DNA of 21,117 bases, taken from a virus. Of the stretch, positions 13,300-20,772 are shown one piece after another. The translations under genes and the position numbers were made by a program. Under the pieces are notes generated by a model that did no database searches, was not told where the DNA came from, and saw nothing but the letters and a program-made list of their open reading frames with translations. The first letter of the stretch is position 1; each line of letters begins with the position of its first letter. Where the stretch lies: positions 1 through 21,117 of the IMG/VR virus record IMGVR_UViG_3300040758_000586. The stretch is one strand, 5' to 3'.

Positions 13300-15194
13300 T
13301 CTGGAGGGTGGTGGATAGCGAGGCCATGATTCAGAACAATTACGACCCAAACAATACGGTGGACGGGACGCATCCTTGGGCCAGCCGTTATCAGATGTTT
13401 GCCAATGCGGCGGCCCAGCAAATTGACGCCAAGGTGAAAGTCACGCCTCCCGACTTGTTTGTTGGGGTGGAAGGGACAAACCTTCTTGGGACAGTGCCGA
13501 ACGCGGACGGCTCATTCACCACGCTTTGGACGGGCAATACAAATGGATTAAGCATTACAAATGGCCTCATCATCAACAAAGGAATTGCGGCAGACGCAGT
13601 GCTTCCCGCGATTCAAATCAACGGGAGCTATTGGTCGGATGGTCTGGAGACTGGAAACGCCATTGACTGGCTTTTTCCCGGCACCACTAATTATTTTTTA
13701 CGCCTTGTGGGCGCCCTTGGAGTTGACGATGCGAACCTCGGAGATTTTGTTGTCAGGATGCAGCCGGACGGAGGCGGTTATGGGAGTTTTGACGCCCTTC
13801 GGCTTAATCATGTTGCCAATCTCGGCATCGCTGGCAACGGCACATTCACCAACGGCGTCATTTTCCCCGTGAACACCCTGACCATGGCCACAGTGACCAA
13901 CACGTTCACCAACGGGAGCGCCTGGGTGGGGATGATTAACGGCTCGCTCATCAGTCTGACGATGAGCAACAATATCGTCACATCAAATACCTTGAGCTGC
14001 CTGAGCGGCAACGGCTCCGCCCTGACCAACGCCGGAGGGTTCAAATTCATTGCCCCGACCAACGCGGCCATTGCCGGGCCGGGATGGTTTTTGTTGACAG
14101 ACGGGGTTAATGCTTTTTGGACAAATGATTTTACTGCCTGGCTGGGCAATGCCTACATTCAGACGGCGGCCTACATCAATGCCTTGACCGTCACAAACAA
14201 TGCCAACTTCCTAGAAACCATTCAGTTCGGTGGAACCAATGCGGCGGCAGGCCAGGTTTTGACGGCCAGCGATGCCAGCGGCCACGCGACCTTTCAGCCG
14301 GCCAGCGGCGGCGGGACCAACTTCGTAAGCAGCTTCGCTCCGTGGCTTTGGGAGACGAATAGTGCCGGACAAATTGACTTGTCGGTGGCTGCGAGCAACT
14401 TTCTTTCAGGGCTGAACATCACGACTGGAAACAATGTGATTCTGAGCAATTTAATCGTCGCCTTCGGTGGCACGTCCACGGGGAACGGATACATGGTGAC
14501 GAATTATCTTGGAAAATGGGGATTGACCCCTGCCGTGCCTGGCGGCGGCTCGACTCCAACCTTAAATCCGAGCGTGTTTGCAAGCATCAATGGACAAACC
14601 AATCTTGCTCCTGCGGCAACACCGGGGGCAACCGGAACCAATTTGTCAGTCAATGGTTTGACGAATGTGGGGGTTGAAACGATAGCGAACGCAACCGTCC
14701 CCGCAACCCAAAGCAGTTTTGTCTTTCAAGGCGTGACCTATAATGCCATTCACATAGATGGAGCGCGGGCTTATACTGGATTAACCAACGGTATTATCTG
14801 GTGGGAAGGAAATCCCACAAACCATCATTTCTGGCAGACGAATTTCCTCTCCACGGCGACAAACAATGCTGGCATAGTATATTCAAATTGGCCTCCGGGA
14901 CTGGGATTCACCAACACCTTTGTCGGAGACGCCTACCTGCGCGGAGGCGTAACCTCAAATGCTAGTTTCACGCTTGCCTATAAAACAATGGTTTATGGTT
15001 CGACGTATGGCAGCTCCCTACAATCTCATGGCGCGGCTGTCGCGGGGGCTACGCCTTACAACATACATGGAGGGCTTGCTGCTCCGGCCTGGTTAATGAA
15101 TAGTGTTGGCGTTGCTTTGGCCGTCACAACTCCCGACACAAACGTAATGGCCGGCCTAATTCAGGTGGAATGGTTGATGCAACAATACCCATGA
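12792..15194 (+). CDS. Tail-fibre-like protein with SGNH hydrolase domain, 3' part of the frameshifted gene
   Basis: Open for 800 codons; meaningful sequence starts at about residue 20 (LPKPVNGFNFYGAINPSNS). Residues about 39-210 are an SGNH/GDSL hydrolase. Block I is VYGDSTAVG with nucleophile Ser46, block II KYGVNGSTL, block III KSMENDVAGDP with Asn110, and block V TVDGTHPW with Asp191 and His194. Such domains remove acyl groups, often acetyl, from glycans. The remaining 590 residues are fibre-like with recurring CLSGNGSALTNAGG and TNA-rich stretches and a C-terminal domain near LGFTNTFVGDAYLRGG. Codon choice is less G-biased than in neighbouring genes, suggesting separate origin. The probable job is to modify host surface polysaccharide during adsorption. 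Confidence 0.78.
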   Translation: MAGQPQHCWGIERQRLCADLPKPVNGFNFYGAINPSNSVVVVYGDSTAVGLSSYWLDQGWFTNLGAILKYGVNGSTLAQAKTAFEGNGLATYGYSQAGSNVVFLLKSMENDVAGDPVAEITTLSNLLVEVVSSNALPVVYTIMPRTNPDFAATEAFIRQVNYYIRHEPLIWRVVDSEAMIQNNYDPNNTVDGTHPWASRYQMFANAAAQQIDAKVKVTPPDLFVGVEGTNLLGTVPNADGSFTTLWTGNTNGLSITNGLIINKGIAADAVLPAIQINGSYWSDGLETGNAIDWLFPGTTNYFLRLVGALGVDDANLGDFVVRMQPDGGGYGSFDALRLNHVANLGIAGNGTFTNGVIFPVNTLTMATVTNTFTNGSAWVGMINGSLISLTMSNNIVTSNTLSCLSGNGSALTNAGGFKFIAPTNAAIAGPGWFLLTDGVNAFWTNDFTAWLGNAYIQTAAYINALTVTNNANFLETIQFGGTNAAAGQVLTASDASGHATFQPASGGGTNFVSSFAPWLWETNSAGQIDLSVAASNFLSGLNITTGNNVILSNLIVAFGGTSTGNGYMVTNYLGKWGLTPAVPGGGSTPTLNPSVFASINGQTNLAPAATPGATGTNLSVNGLTNVGVETIANATVPATQSSFVFQGVTYNAIHIDGARAYTGLTNGIIWWEGNPTNHHFWQTNFLSTATNNAGIVYSNWPPGLGFTNTFVGDAYLRGGVTSNASFTLAYKTMVYGSTYGSSLQSHGAAVAGATPYNIHGGLAAPAWLMNSVGVALAVTTPDTNVMAGLIQVEWLMQQYP

Positions 15195-15201
15195 AAGGGT
15201 G

Positions 15202-15272
15202 AAGGATGAAGGATGAAGGATGAAGAAGGGGGAGCCGGGATTAAGATTAAGATGAGGATTAAGATGAGGATT
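15202..15272. repeat. GGATGAA heptamers and ATTAAG hexamers before the coiled-coil gene
   Basis: Three GGATGAA units (15202-15227) are followed by ATTAAGATTAAGATGAGG-type hexamers (15238-15272). The GAGGA of the last hexamer is about five bases from ATG 15275 and may serve as its ribosome site. Confidence 0.88.
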
Positions 15273-15274
15273 TT

Positions 15275-16114
15275 ATGGAGATGGAAGCGAACAAGTCTGT
15301 AGAACGGCCGGAAATGGAAGTTCGTGTGGAGACGGCGCTGGAACTGGCCGGAGCGGAGGAGGGGGCGGCGACACTGGAGAGGGCCATCGGGAAAGCCAAG
15401 GCGCTGGGCCGGAGTTTTGATCACCTGGAAAAGCAACTGGCCAAGGCGAGGGAAGGGGTGAGGCGGTATCGCCTGGCACACCCCGGCGGCGGCGGGGTTG
15501 TGCAGGGAACGCAAAATGCAGAATGCAGAATGCAAAATGGAAACGAGGAAGCGGGGCAGAATGGCGGATTTCCGCCCTCGTTGCGCCCTGAGGAGACCAG
15601 GCTGATTTCCGCCGTCGTTGAGGCTTCCGCCATGGCCGGGGCTTTGGCGGACGAGATGGCGGACAGGGCGGATGGCGCATTGGAAGAAGGCCTGCGGGCG
15701 GCGGAGGAAATGAAAAATGCAGAATGCAAAATGCAGAATGATCCAAGTGCAGAGCGCAGCATGCAGAATGGAGCAGCCTCCGCTCTCAACTCTTCAGTCT
15801 CAACTTCAGAGTCTCGCCCTACCGGAGCAGAAGGAGGGGAGCATGGCAAAGGGTCTGAGGAAAGCGGGAGCAAGCGCCCGCACTCCACAGGGAGGGCTGC
15901 GGCGGCGCGAGACGAAGGGAGGATGGAGGAGGGCGGATGGCGGATGATGGCCCAGGCGGCGCGACGGGAGATCGAGGAGAGGGTGCGGGAGGCGCTGGAG
16001 GAGCGGGAAAGAGGACGGCCGGAACACAGCCAGGCCGAGGAGAGCCGCCTGGCGGCGGTGGAGTCGCGGCTGCAGCGGCTGGAGGAACGGACGAGGATTA
16101 ACCGGGATATTTGA
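15275..16114 (+). CDS. Coiled-coil phage-region protein with embedded repeats
   Basis: 279 residues, hydrophilic and mostly helical. The first helical block is residues about 12-70 (ALELAGAEEGAATLERAIGK, then FDHLEKQLAKAREGVRRYR), the second about 104-145 (ETRLISAVVEASAMAGALAD), the last about 225-275 (ARREIEERVREALEERERGR, then LAAVESRLQRLEERTR). Between them lie translated repeats: a heptad array at residues about 79-88, another at about 145-156, then segments encoding SESRPTGAEGG and KGSEESGSKRPHS that match the repeat block in the portal linker. Removing them would leave a continuous helical protein. It lies between fibre and hub-like genes, so a tail-tip or fibre-associated role is possible, but no family is recognised. 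Confidence 0.65.
   Translation: MEMEANKSVERPEMEVRVETALELAGAEEGAATLERAIGKAKALGRSFDHLEKQLAKAREGVRRYRLAHPGGGGVVQGTQNAECRMQNGNEEAGQNGGFPPSLRPEETRLISAVVEASAMAGALADEMADRADGALEEGLRAAEEMKNAECKMQNDPSAERSMQNGAASALNSSVSTSESRPTGAEGGEHGKGSEESGSKRPHSTGRAAAARDEGRMEEGGWRMMAQAARREIEERVREALEERERGRPEHSQAEESRLAAVESRLQRLEERTRINRDI
15511..15900. repeat. Translated repeat blocks inside the coiled-coil gene
   Basis: Heptad arrays lie at 15511-15539 and 15709-15741, with a remnant at about 15761. A GAGTCTCGCCCTACCGG companion lies near 15806. A GGAAAGCGGGAGCAAGCGCC segment near 15859 is like that duplicated at 5331-5620. All are in frame. Confidence 0.85.
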
Positions 16115-16124
16115 GGGTGAACAG

Positions 16125-16302
16125 AATGCAAAATGCAGAATGCAAAATGAAGAATACAGAAGGCGGCCCGACCTCACCCCAACAGCCCTTTAAAAAACGG
16201 CCCGGTGAGGGCACCGGGCCTACAACAGATGCATGCTTTGCGAGGGAAATGCAGGCCGCGTGCCCTCACGCGGCGGAACTGGAGCCTTTTTTTAACGGGC
16301 TG
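16125..16302. repeat. Heptad array and nested hairpins before the hub-like gene
   Basis: The 220-base gap has no gene I can support. A heptad array (16125-16155) is followed by an outer inverted repeat (CAGCCCTTTAAAAAA at 16183-16197; TTTTTTTAACGGGCTG at 16287-16302). It encloses two perfect hairpins: 16199-16220 (stem GGCCCGGTG, loop AGGG) and 16255-16274 (stem GCCGCGTG, loop CCCT). The two hairpin tips, GTGAGGGCAC and GTGCCCTCAC, are exact reverse complements. It could be a terminator or a pair of opposed REP units. Confidence 0.8.
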
Positions 16303-16334
16303 GCAATCCTCCCCTCCAGGAGAGGGACTCAAAC

Positions 16335-18728
16335 ATGACTTACACGACGCTGACTTATAACGGGACGGAGAAATGCCTGGCGGATTGGGGGGTGGCGCGG
16401 TGGCGGCGGGAATGTTTTAACCAGGCCAGCGATTCGTTCGGGTTTGATCTTCTCGCACAAGCCGATGCCGCCGAGATTTTCGCTTTTGGCGCGATGGTCA
16501 AGATTTCCACGGGGAGGACGCCCGGGCCAGGCGTCCCTACCTCGGCGGCAGGGTTGCCGGTTTCGGGCTGCACTTCGTGGACGGGGGGGAAGACTTGGTT
16601 TGTGGGATGGCGGGCGCAGAATGTGCGGACGGGGACGGCGGAGATGGAGGGGTTCAAGTATAAGCTGGCGGGGCCGTGGGACTTTTTCTTCGAGCGGCTG
16701 GTTTTTCAGAAGCTGTGGCTGACGTGGAACGGGGTCAAACAAATCGCGGACTGGCGCTCGCAGGTGGTGCTGGGGATGAGCGTGAACGCGCTGACGGGGG
16801 CTGGGGACACGGTGACGGGGAGCACGACGACGAACCTGATGAGCATCAGTCAACAATTAAAGGAGATTACATCGTATGTCATTGCGCAAAGCGCCTACGA
16901 GCAAACGGTCAACGGGCTGGGCTGGCCCGCGGGCGGGCAGATGCAGTTTGACAACCTCACGACGGACGCGAACGGCAATTACCATTTATTGCCGGCGCCT
17001 GGCGCAAATTGCAGAATCCCGGATTTTGTGCCGGGGTACGCGGGGGCAAGCGGAGACACGCCGGTCAGCACGTCGGGCCTTATGCTGCGCGCTCCTCTGG
17101 ATGCGGTGAACGACATGACGTGCGCGGAGTGTTTTAGAAGGATGCTGCGCTGGATCGGGGCGGTGGGCTCGCCGGTGGTGTGGTTTGATTACACGACGAC
17201 GCCGCCGACGCTGAAGGTGAGCACGCGGGACCAGTTGCCGGCGGTGACGCTGGCGTTGCCGGAAGCGGACGGAGCGGGCGGATCGGTCGAATCGGTCAGG
17301 ATTCAAAGGAGGGATGATCTCGTGCCGTCTGCGATTGCCTTTAAATATCGCCTCAGCGGGCAGATTAATGGGACGCCCTATTCGATCATCGAGAACGACA
17401 TCGCGGCGACGGTGGACGGGGCGCCGGCGGAGGGGATCGGGATGTTCGGGCTGCTGACGAATTTGGGCGGGGGGGCGATTTCCGCGGAGGCGCAGGCGCA
17501 GTTGCCGTTGCAGGCGCGGCGTTTTGCGGCGCAAATTGCGACGTTCGATTTCGAGGGTTTTTCCAGCGACACGGCCAGCGGGACGATTGCGACGGTGGGG
17601 CTGAACCTGGCGGATCCGGCGGGCGGGGGAGGGTCCACGGGGTTTTGGACGGCGCTGTTTCCGCAACTGGCGGCGGTGAGCAATCTGGCCTTTTACCAGG
17701 ATCCCAGCGGGGCGGTGGCGCCGACGGTGCAGGATGGGAGCGGGGCGGCGATCAACACGACGAATTTTTCGAACATGCTGGTGGACGGGAACGTGGCGCC
17801 GTGGATGTATGTCAACAATACGCCGAGCAGCAACACGCCGGGAGCGTGCGTGCCGGCGACGATCACGGCTTACTTTTCCTACACGGACAACGCCAGCCCG
17901 GCGGCGGATACGAGCGTCAATCCGGGCACGGTGCAATGTCATCCGCTGACGATCAAGGTGAAGCTGACGAATCTGAGCAGCGGGACCTATCAATCGCGCC
18001 AGCAAGTCAACCCCGGGGAGCCGGTGCCCTACGGGCTGGCGGGATATGTTTACGGGATCGAGGCGATCCGGCAATACCAGGGAAGATTCACGGTGGTGGA
18101 GGAGGAGATCAGCGATGTGTGCGGGATGGGGCACGGATTGAATTTGAGCGGGGGCCTGGCGGAATGGGGGACGATGAACGCCTGCGTGCAGCAGGTGAAT
18201 TATGATGAGGCGGGGAGGACGGAAATTATTTTTGGTCCGGCGCAGCATTTGGGGAACGCGGACCTGGTGGAGCGGCTGCGGGTGAACCGGGGTCCGCGCT
18301 GGTATAACCTGATCGGGAACGATTTGTTGAACGCCAATGTGACCTCGGGTCCGACCGCGCTGGGGAAGAATACGCCGGTATCGTCTCCGAGTCCGGGGAA
18401 CAAGGTATGCAGCGAGACGCTGCATCCGCAGAGTCTGAAAGACTTGCAAAGCCATTTGTCGGGCTACACGCAGTTATTGCCGGGTGTGTATACCTGGAGC
18501 AAAGGCAATGGCCGGAGCGGATTGAGCCTGGTGGACGCGGGGCCGGGGCTGGCGCTGGCGGGGGGAAGCGGCGGGACGCTGGACGCGCAGTATGTGCTGA
18601 TGTCGGTGGCGCAACTGGTTTCGGTGGTGGCGGGCCAGCCGGTGAAATTCTTTGAACTGAACACGTGCGAGGACGGGGACGCGACGTATTACCGGACGTT
18701 TCTTTGCACGGATAAATATCATCATTGA
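16335..18728 (+). CDS. Large tail hub/baseplate-like protein
   Basis: 797 residues, intact. GGAGAGGG about nine bases before the ATG is one of the clearest ribosome sites in the window. Residues 1 to about 125 look like the first barrel of a tail hub: FGFDLLAQADAAEIFAFGAM, KTWFVGWRAQNVRTGTAEME, YKLAGPWDFFFERLVFQ. Residues about 225-345 contain a second hub-like part: CAECFRRMLRWIGAVGSPVV, then WFDYTTTPPTLKVSTRDQL. The rest is beta-rich (GEPVPYGLAGYVYGIEAIRQ; EAGRTEIIFGPAQHLGNADL). This split-barrel plan resembles gp27/gp44-type hubs and would place it at the tail tip, but no motif settles it. A REP hairpin is translated within the first barrel. Cys is frequent for a cytoplasmic phage protein. 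Confidence 0.58.
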   Translation: MTYTTLTYNGTEKCLADWGVARWRRECFNQASDSFGFDLLAQADAAEIFAFGAMVKISTGRTPGPGVPTSAAGLPVSGCTSWTGGKTWFVGWRAQNVRTGTAEMEGFKYKLAGPWDFFFERLVFQKLWLTWNGVKQIADWRSQVVLGMSVNALTGAGDTVTGSTTTNLMSISQQLKEITSYVIAQSAYEQTVNGLGWPAGGQMQFDNLTTDANGNYHLLPAPGANCRIPDFVPGYAGASGDTPVSTSGLMLRAPLDAVNDMTCAECFRRMLRWIGAVGSPVVWFDYTTTPPTLKVSTRDQLPAVTLALPEADGAGGSVESVRIQRRDDLVPSAIAFKYRLSGQINGTPYSIIENDIAATVDGAPAEGIGMFGLLTNLGGGAISAEAQAQLPLQARRFAAQIATFDFEGFSSDTASGTIATVGLNLADPAGGGGSTGFWTALFPQLAAVSNLAFYQDPSGAVAPTVQDGSGAAINTTNFSNMLVDGNVAPWMYVNNTPSSNTPGACVPATITAYFSYTDNASPAADTSVNPGTVQCHPLTIKVKLTNLSSGTYQSRQQVNPGEPVPYGLAGYVYGIEAIRQYQGRFTVVEEEISDVCGMGHGLNLSGGLAEWGTMNACVQQVNYDEAGRTEIIFGPAQHLGNADLVERLRVNRGPRWYNLIGNDLLNANVTSGPTALGKNTPVSSPSPGNKVCSETLHPQSLKDLQSHLSGYTQLLPGVYTWSKGNGRSGLSLVDAGPGLALAGGSGGTLDAQYVLMSVAQLVSVVAGQPVKFFELNTCEDGDATYYRTFLCTDKYHH
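16516..16536. repeat. REP hairpin embedded in the hub-like gene
   Basis: GGACGCC (16516-16522) pairs with GGCGTCC (16530-16536) around a 7-base loop and is followed by CTACC as in other hairpins here. It encodes the Gly/Pro/Thr run RTPGPGVPTS, which interrupts the strand pattern between MVKISTG and KTWFVGW. Confidence 0.75.
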
Positions 18729-18729
18729 T

Positions 18730-18765
18730 CGGACGGATTGGACGGATTGGACGGATCGGACAGAT
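18730..18765. repeat. Nonanucleotide tandem repeat between tail genes
   Basis: Three to four units of GGACGGATT, the last one changed, fill the 52-base gap before the next ATG. Confidence 0.85.
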
Positions 18766-18780
18766 TAGCGAGAATGAACC

Positions 18781-20268
18781 ATGGCTAACCGAGTGGCAAC
18801 GTGTCCGAGGGCGAAGCAGATCGTCGGGACCAAGCAGTGGATCGGCTGGGCGGGTTTTTTCTCGTTTCCGGGATTCAAGGGGAACTGGGTTTACCCGGTG
18901 ACTTACGCCGGGGGCGTGCCGACGAACAGCGGGCCGGGAAGCTGGACGTTCAGCGCGGCGGGAGGGGCGATGACGGGGAGCGCGGCGGATTTCAATGCGG
19001 GGGATTTGGTGTTGCGGGAATTTGAGGCGGTGGGGCCGCTGACGGATTATTTGACGGGGCTTTCCCAGAGTTACCCGAAATACTGGCAGGTGTATATATG
19101 CACGGCGGCGATCACGGGAAGCACCACCGATCCGGCGCTGGATGCGGCGCATTTCACGCCGTGGGATTACCAGGTGTTCACGGTGAGCGGCGGGACGCTG
19201 CATGGGGATGCGGGGAATGCGGCGGGCGGTCCGAGCGGGTGGCCTGCGCAGGCCGGCAGCATTGGCGGGAGCGGACGGGCGCTCTTTACGGAGACGACGA
19301 CGAGCAGTAATTTAGAATTGACAATGACAACGGAGCTTGCGAATTTTCCATTGATGCCGGCGACGATCAGCGGGCTGACGGCGGCGCTGGGGACGACGAA
19401 TGACAGCGCGCCGGCCTGGGTCAATCCGACGGTGCCGGAGGCGGCGGCGGCGGGGACCTTCGTCTATGATTGGACCTTCGCGAATAATTACGACGGGACG
19501 GCGGCGACTTACACGCCTCCGGGAACGGGGCCGAGCGCGGAACAGGGGCCGCTGGTGTTTCCGGGGCTGCCGTATCAACGCGGGGTGGGTTTCTGGCCGG
19601 TGCTTCCCGGGGACGGGTCAATCGCGAGTGTGTTTGCCATCAATCCTTCGCCGCCGGCGGTGTATTTGCCGGGGCTGGTGAGTTGGACCTACGGCGCGAG
19701 TTCATTGCAGTTCGAGTTCGCGGCCTGGAGCTGGAGCGAGAGCGTGGAATACAGTTTTGCGCTGGGCCATTTTGGGGCGCTGGCGACGGCGCCGGGGACG
19801 ATCACGCAGACGATCACGCTGGGGACGGCTTACAGTTTAAGCGAGGTGGCCGCGCAGGCGGCCGCCTTGATGGGCGCCACCCCGTTTGACTCGATAGCCT
19901 GGGGCACCAGTTGGACCAACACCTACAGCCCGGCCGGCGCGGTCGTCTCGACGCAGAATTTTGCGAGCACGGTGGCGAATGTGATCACGGCGTCATGCCA
20001 GATAGGGACGCCGGTGCAAATTCTGTATGGAGGGAGCGTGGCGGGGCAGGGGGCGGCGGTGAACGGGCTGTTCACGTCGGGGGTGAGTTGGTGTTATTGC
20101 AGCAAAGCTCTTGTGGACGTGTGCGGGAATTATTGCCAGCGGACCTACAACTGCCCGACGGTGACGTGTGTCTCGGGAAATGTGGACGGGTATGACCCGG
20201 TGGAGATTGACCCGCCGGGAACGCCGGGGGAGAGCGCGGCAATTTATGCGGGGTGCCAATGCACCTGA
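18781..20268 (+). CDS. Cys-rich tail-region protein, unknown function
   Basis: 495 residues, intact. It is rich in Gly, Ala, Thr and aromatic residues and looks largely beta: KQWIGWAGFFSFPGFKGNWV, LVSWTYGASSLQFEFAAWSW, TITLGTAYSLSEVAAQAAAL. The last 65 residues carry eight Cys in closely spaced pairs (WCYCSKALVDVCGNYCQ, NCPTVTC, GCQC), suggesting a metal-binding or disulfide-bonded knob. No signal peptide is present. It follows the hub-like gene with a 52-base repeat gap and is the last large gene of the element. Tail-tip, receptor-binding or adhesin-like roles are possible. I recognise no family. Confidence 0.6.
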   Translation: MANRVATCPRAKQIVGTKQWIGWAGFFSFPGFKGNWVYPVTYAGGVPTNSGPGSWTFSAAGGAMTGSAADFNAGDLVLREFEAVGPLTDYLTGLSQSYPKYWQVYICTAAITGSTTDPALDAAHFTPWDYQVFTVSGGTLHGDAGNAAGGPSGWPAQAGSIGGSGRALFTETTTSSNLELTMTTELANFPLMPATISGLTAALGTTNDSAPAWVNPTVPEAAAAGTFVYDWTFANNYDGTAATYTPPGTGPSAEQGPLVFPGLPYQRGVGFWPVLPGDGSIASVFAINPSPPAVYLPGLVSWTYGASSLQFEFAAWSWSESVEYSFALGHFGALATAPGTITQTITLGTAYSLSEVAAQAAALMGATPFDSIAWGTSWTNTYSPAGAVVSTQNFASTVANVITASCQIGTPVQILYGGSVAGQGAAVNGLFTSGVSWCYCSKALVDVCGNYCQRTYNCPTVTCVSGNVDGYDPVEIDPPGTPGESAAIYAGCQCT

Positions 20269-20271
20269 AGA

Positions 20272-20304
20272 AATGCAGAATGCAAAATGAAAAATGCAAA
20301 ATGA
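20272..20304. repeat. Heptad array after the Cys-rich gene
   Basis: GAAATGCAGAATGCAAAATG, then AAAAATGCAAAATGAAG. Its last ATG (20294) opens the frame of the next small gene, making that ATG a likely false start. Confidence 0.88.
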
Positions 20305-20317
20305 AGAGCAGCCGGTC

Positions 20318-20527
20318 ATGATGCGCCTGAGCGTCGCGGAAATCCGATCGCGGGGACGGGTGAGAAGGGCCGGGTACGTGGAGGCGGTGCTGGCGGCGGG
20401 GCGGGCGGACGGGGACGGGGCGCATTGGCTGGTGCCGCTGGCGGCGTTGCGGGAGGTGTGGGCCCGATATGGGGCGGCGGGTTTGGACCTGGAGCACGGG
20501 GGCGGCTGCGGGGGCTGCGACTCTTGA
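20318..20527 (+). CDS. Small basic protein at the end of the phage-like cluster
   Basis: 69 residues from ATG 20318 (ATG 20321 also possible). A frame-matched ATG at 20294 is part of a heptad array and was not used. Residues about 2-20 are basic and helical (RLSVAEIRSRGRVRRAGYVE). A compact helical part follows (AVLAAGRADGDGAHWLVPLA, then ALREVWARYG), and the end is Gly/Cys-rich (GGGCGGCDS) with a CxxC pair. The helix-turn-helix-like layout and trailing CxxC could suit a small nucleic-acid-binding protein, but this is a guess. It is the last gene before the chromosomal ubiX. Confidence 0.45.
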   Translation: MMRLSVAEIRSRGRVRRAGYVEAVLAAGRADGDGAHWLVPLAALREVWARYGAAGLDLEHGGGCGGCDS

Positions 20528-20621
20528 AACGGGGCGGGTTTTTTGCAGGCGCACAGTCAAACATAATGTTGACTTGCCTGGAACCGACCCCTTTGACGAT
20601 GTTCCGGCGACTGGCAGGGAG

Positions 20622-20666
20622 GAGATTAAGATTAAGATTAAGATTAGGATTAGGATCAGGATTGGG
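20622..20666. repeat. ATTAAG/ATTAGG hexamer repeat at the element-chromosome boundary
   Basis: Seven or so hexamer units (GATTAAG then GATTAGG, GATCAGG) lie in the 245-base gap between the last phage-like gene and ubiX. A short inverted pair GTCAA/TTGAC sits at 20558-20575. I see no clear attachment site, promoter or terminator in the rest of the gap. Confidence 0.85.
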
Positions 20667-20772
20667 AACGGAGACAGAGGGCGCCTCCTGAAGAAGTGAA
20701 ATGCGGCGCGCGGGCGCGGGGGCGGCGCTGGCGGCTTGTGGAAAGGGGGCGGGGCTGGCAGGATGGGAGGGA

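Noticed and set aside
16199-16300. Simple Rho-independent terminator
   Set aside because: The T-run at 16287-16293 does not directly follow either hairpin; it belongs to an outer inverted repeat, so a terminator is possible but not supported.
16986-18455. 489-codon minus-strand frame across the hub-like gene
   Set aside because: Same artefact: Arg/His-rich low-complexity translation opposite a well-formed plus-strand gene.
20425-20699. Two overlapping open frames ending in an Ile-Lys-Ile-Arg run
   Set aside because: They overlap the small basic gene and gain length from the hexamer repeat; no ribosome site or conserved sequence.
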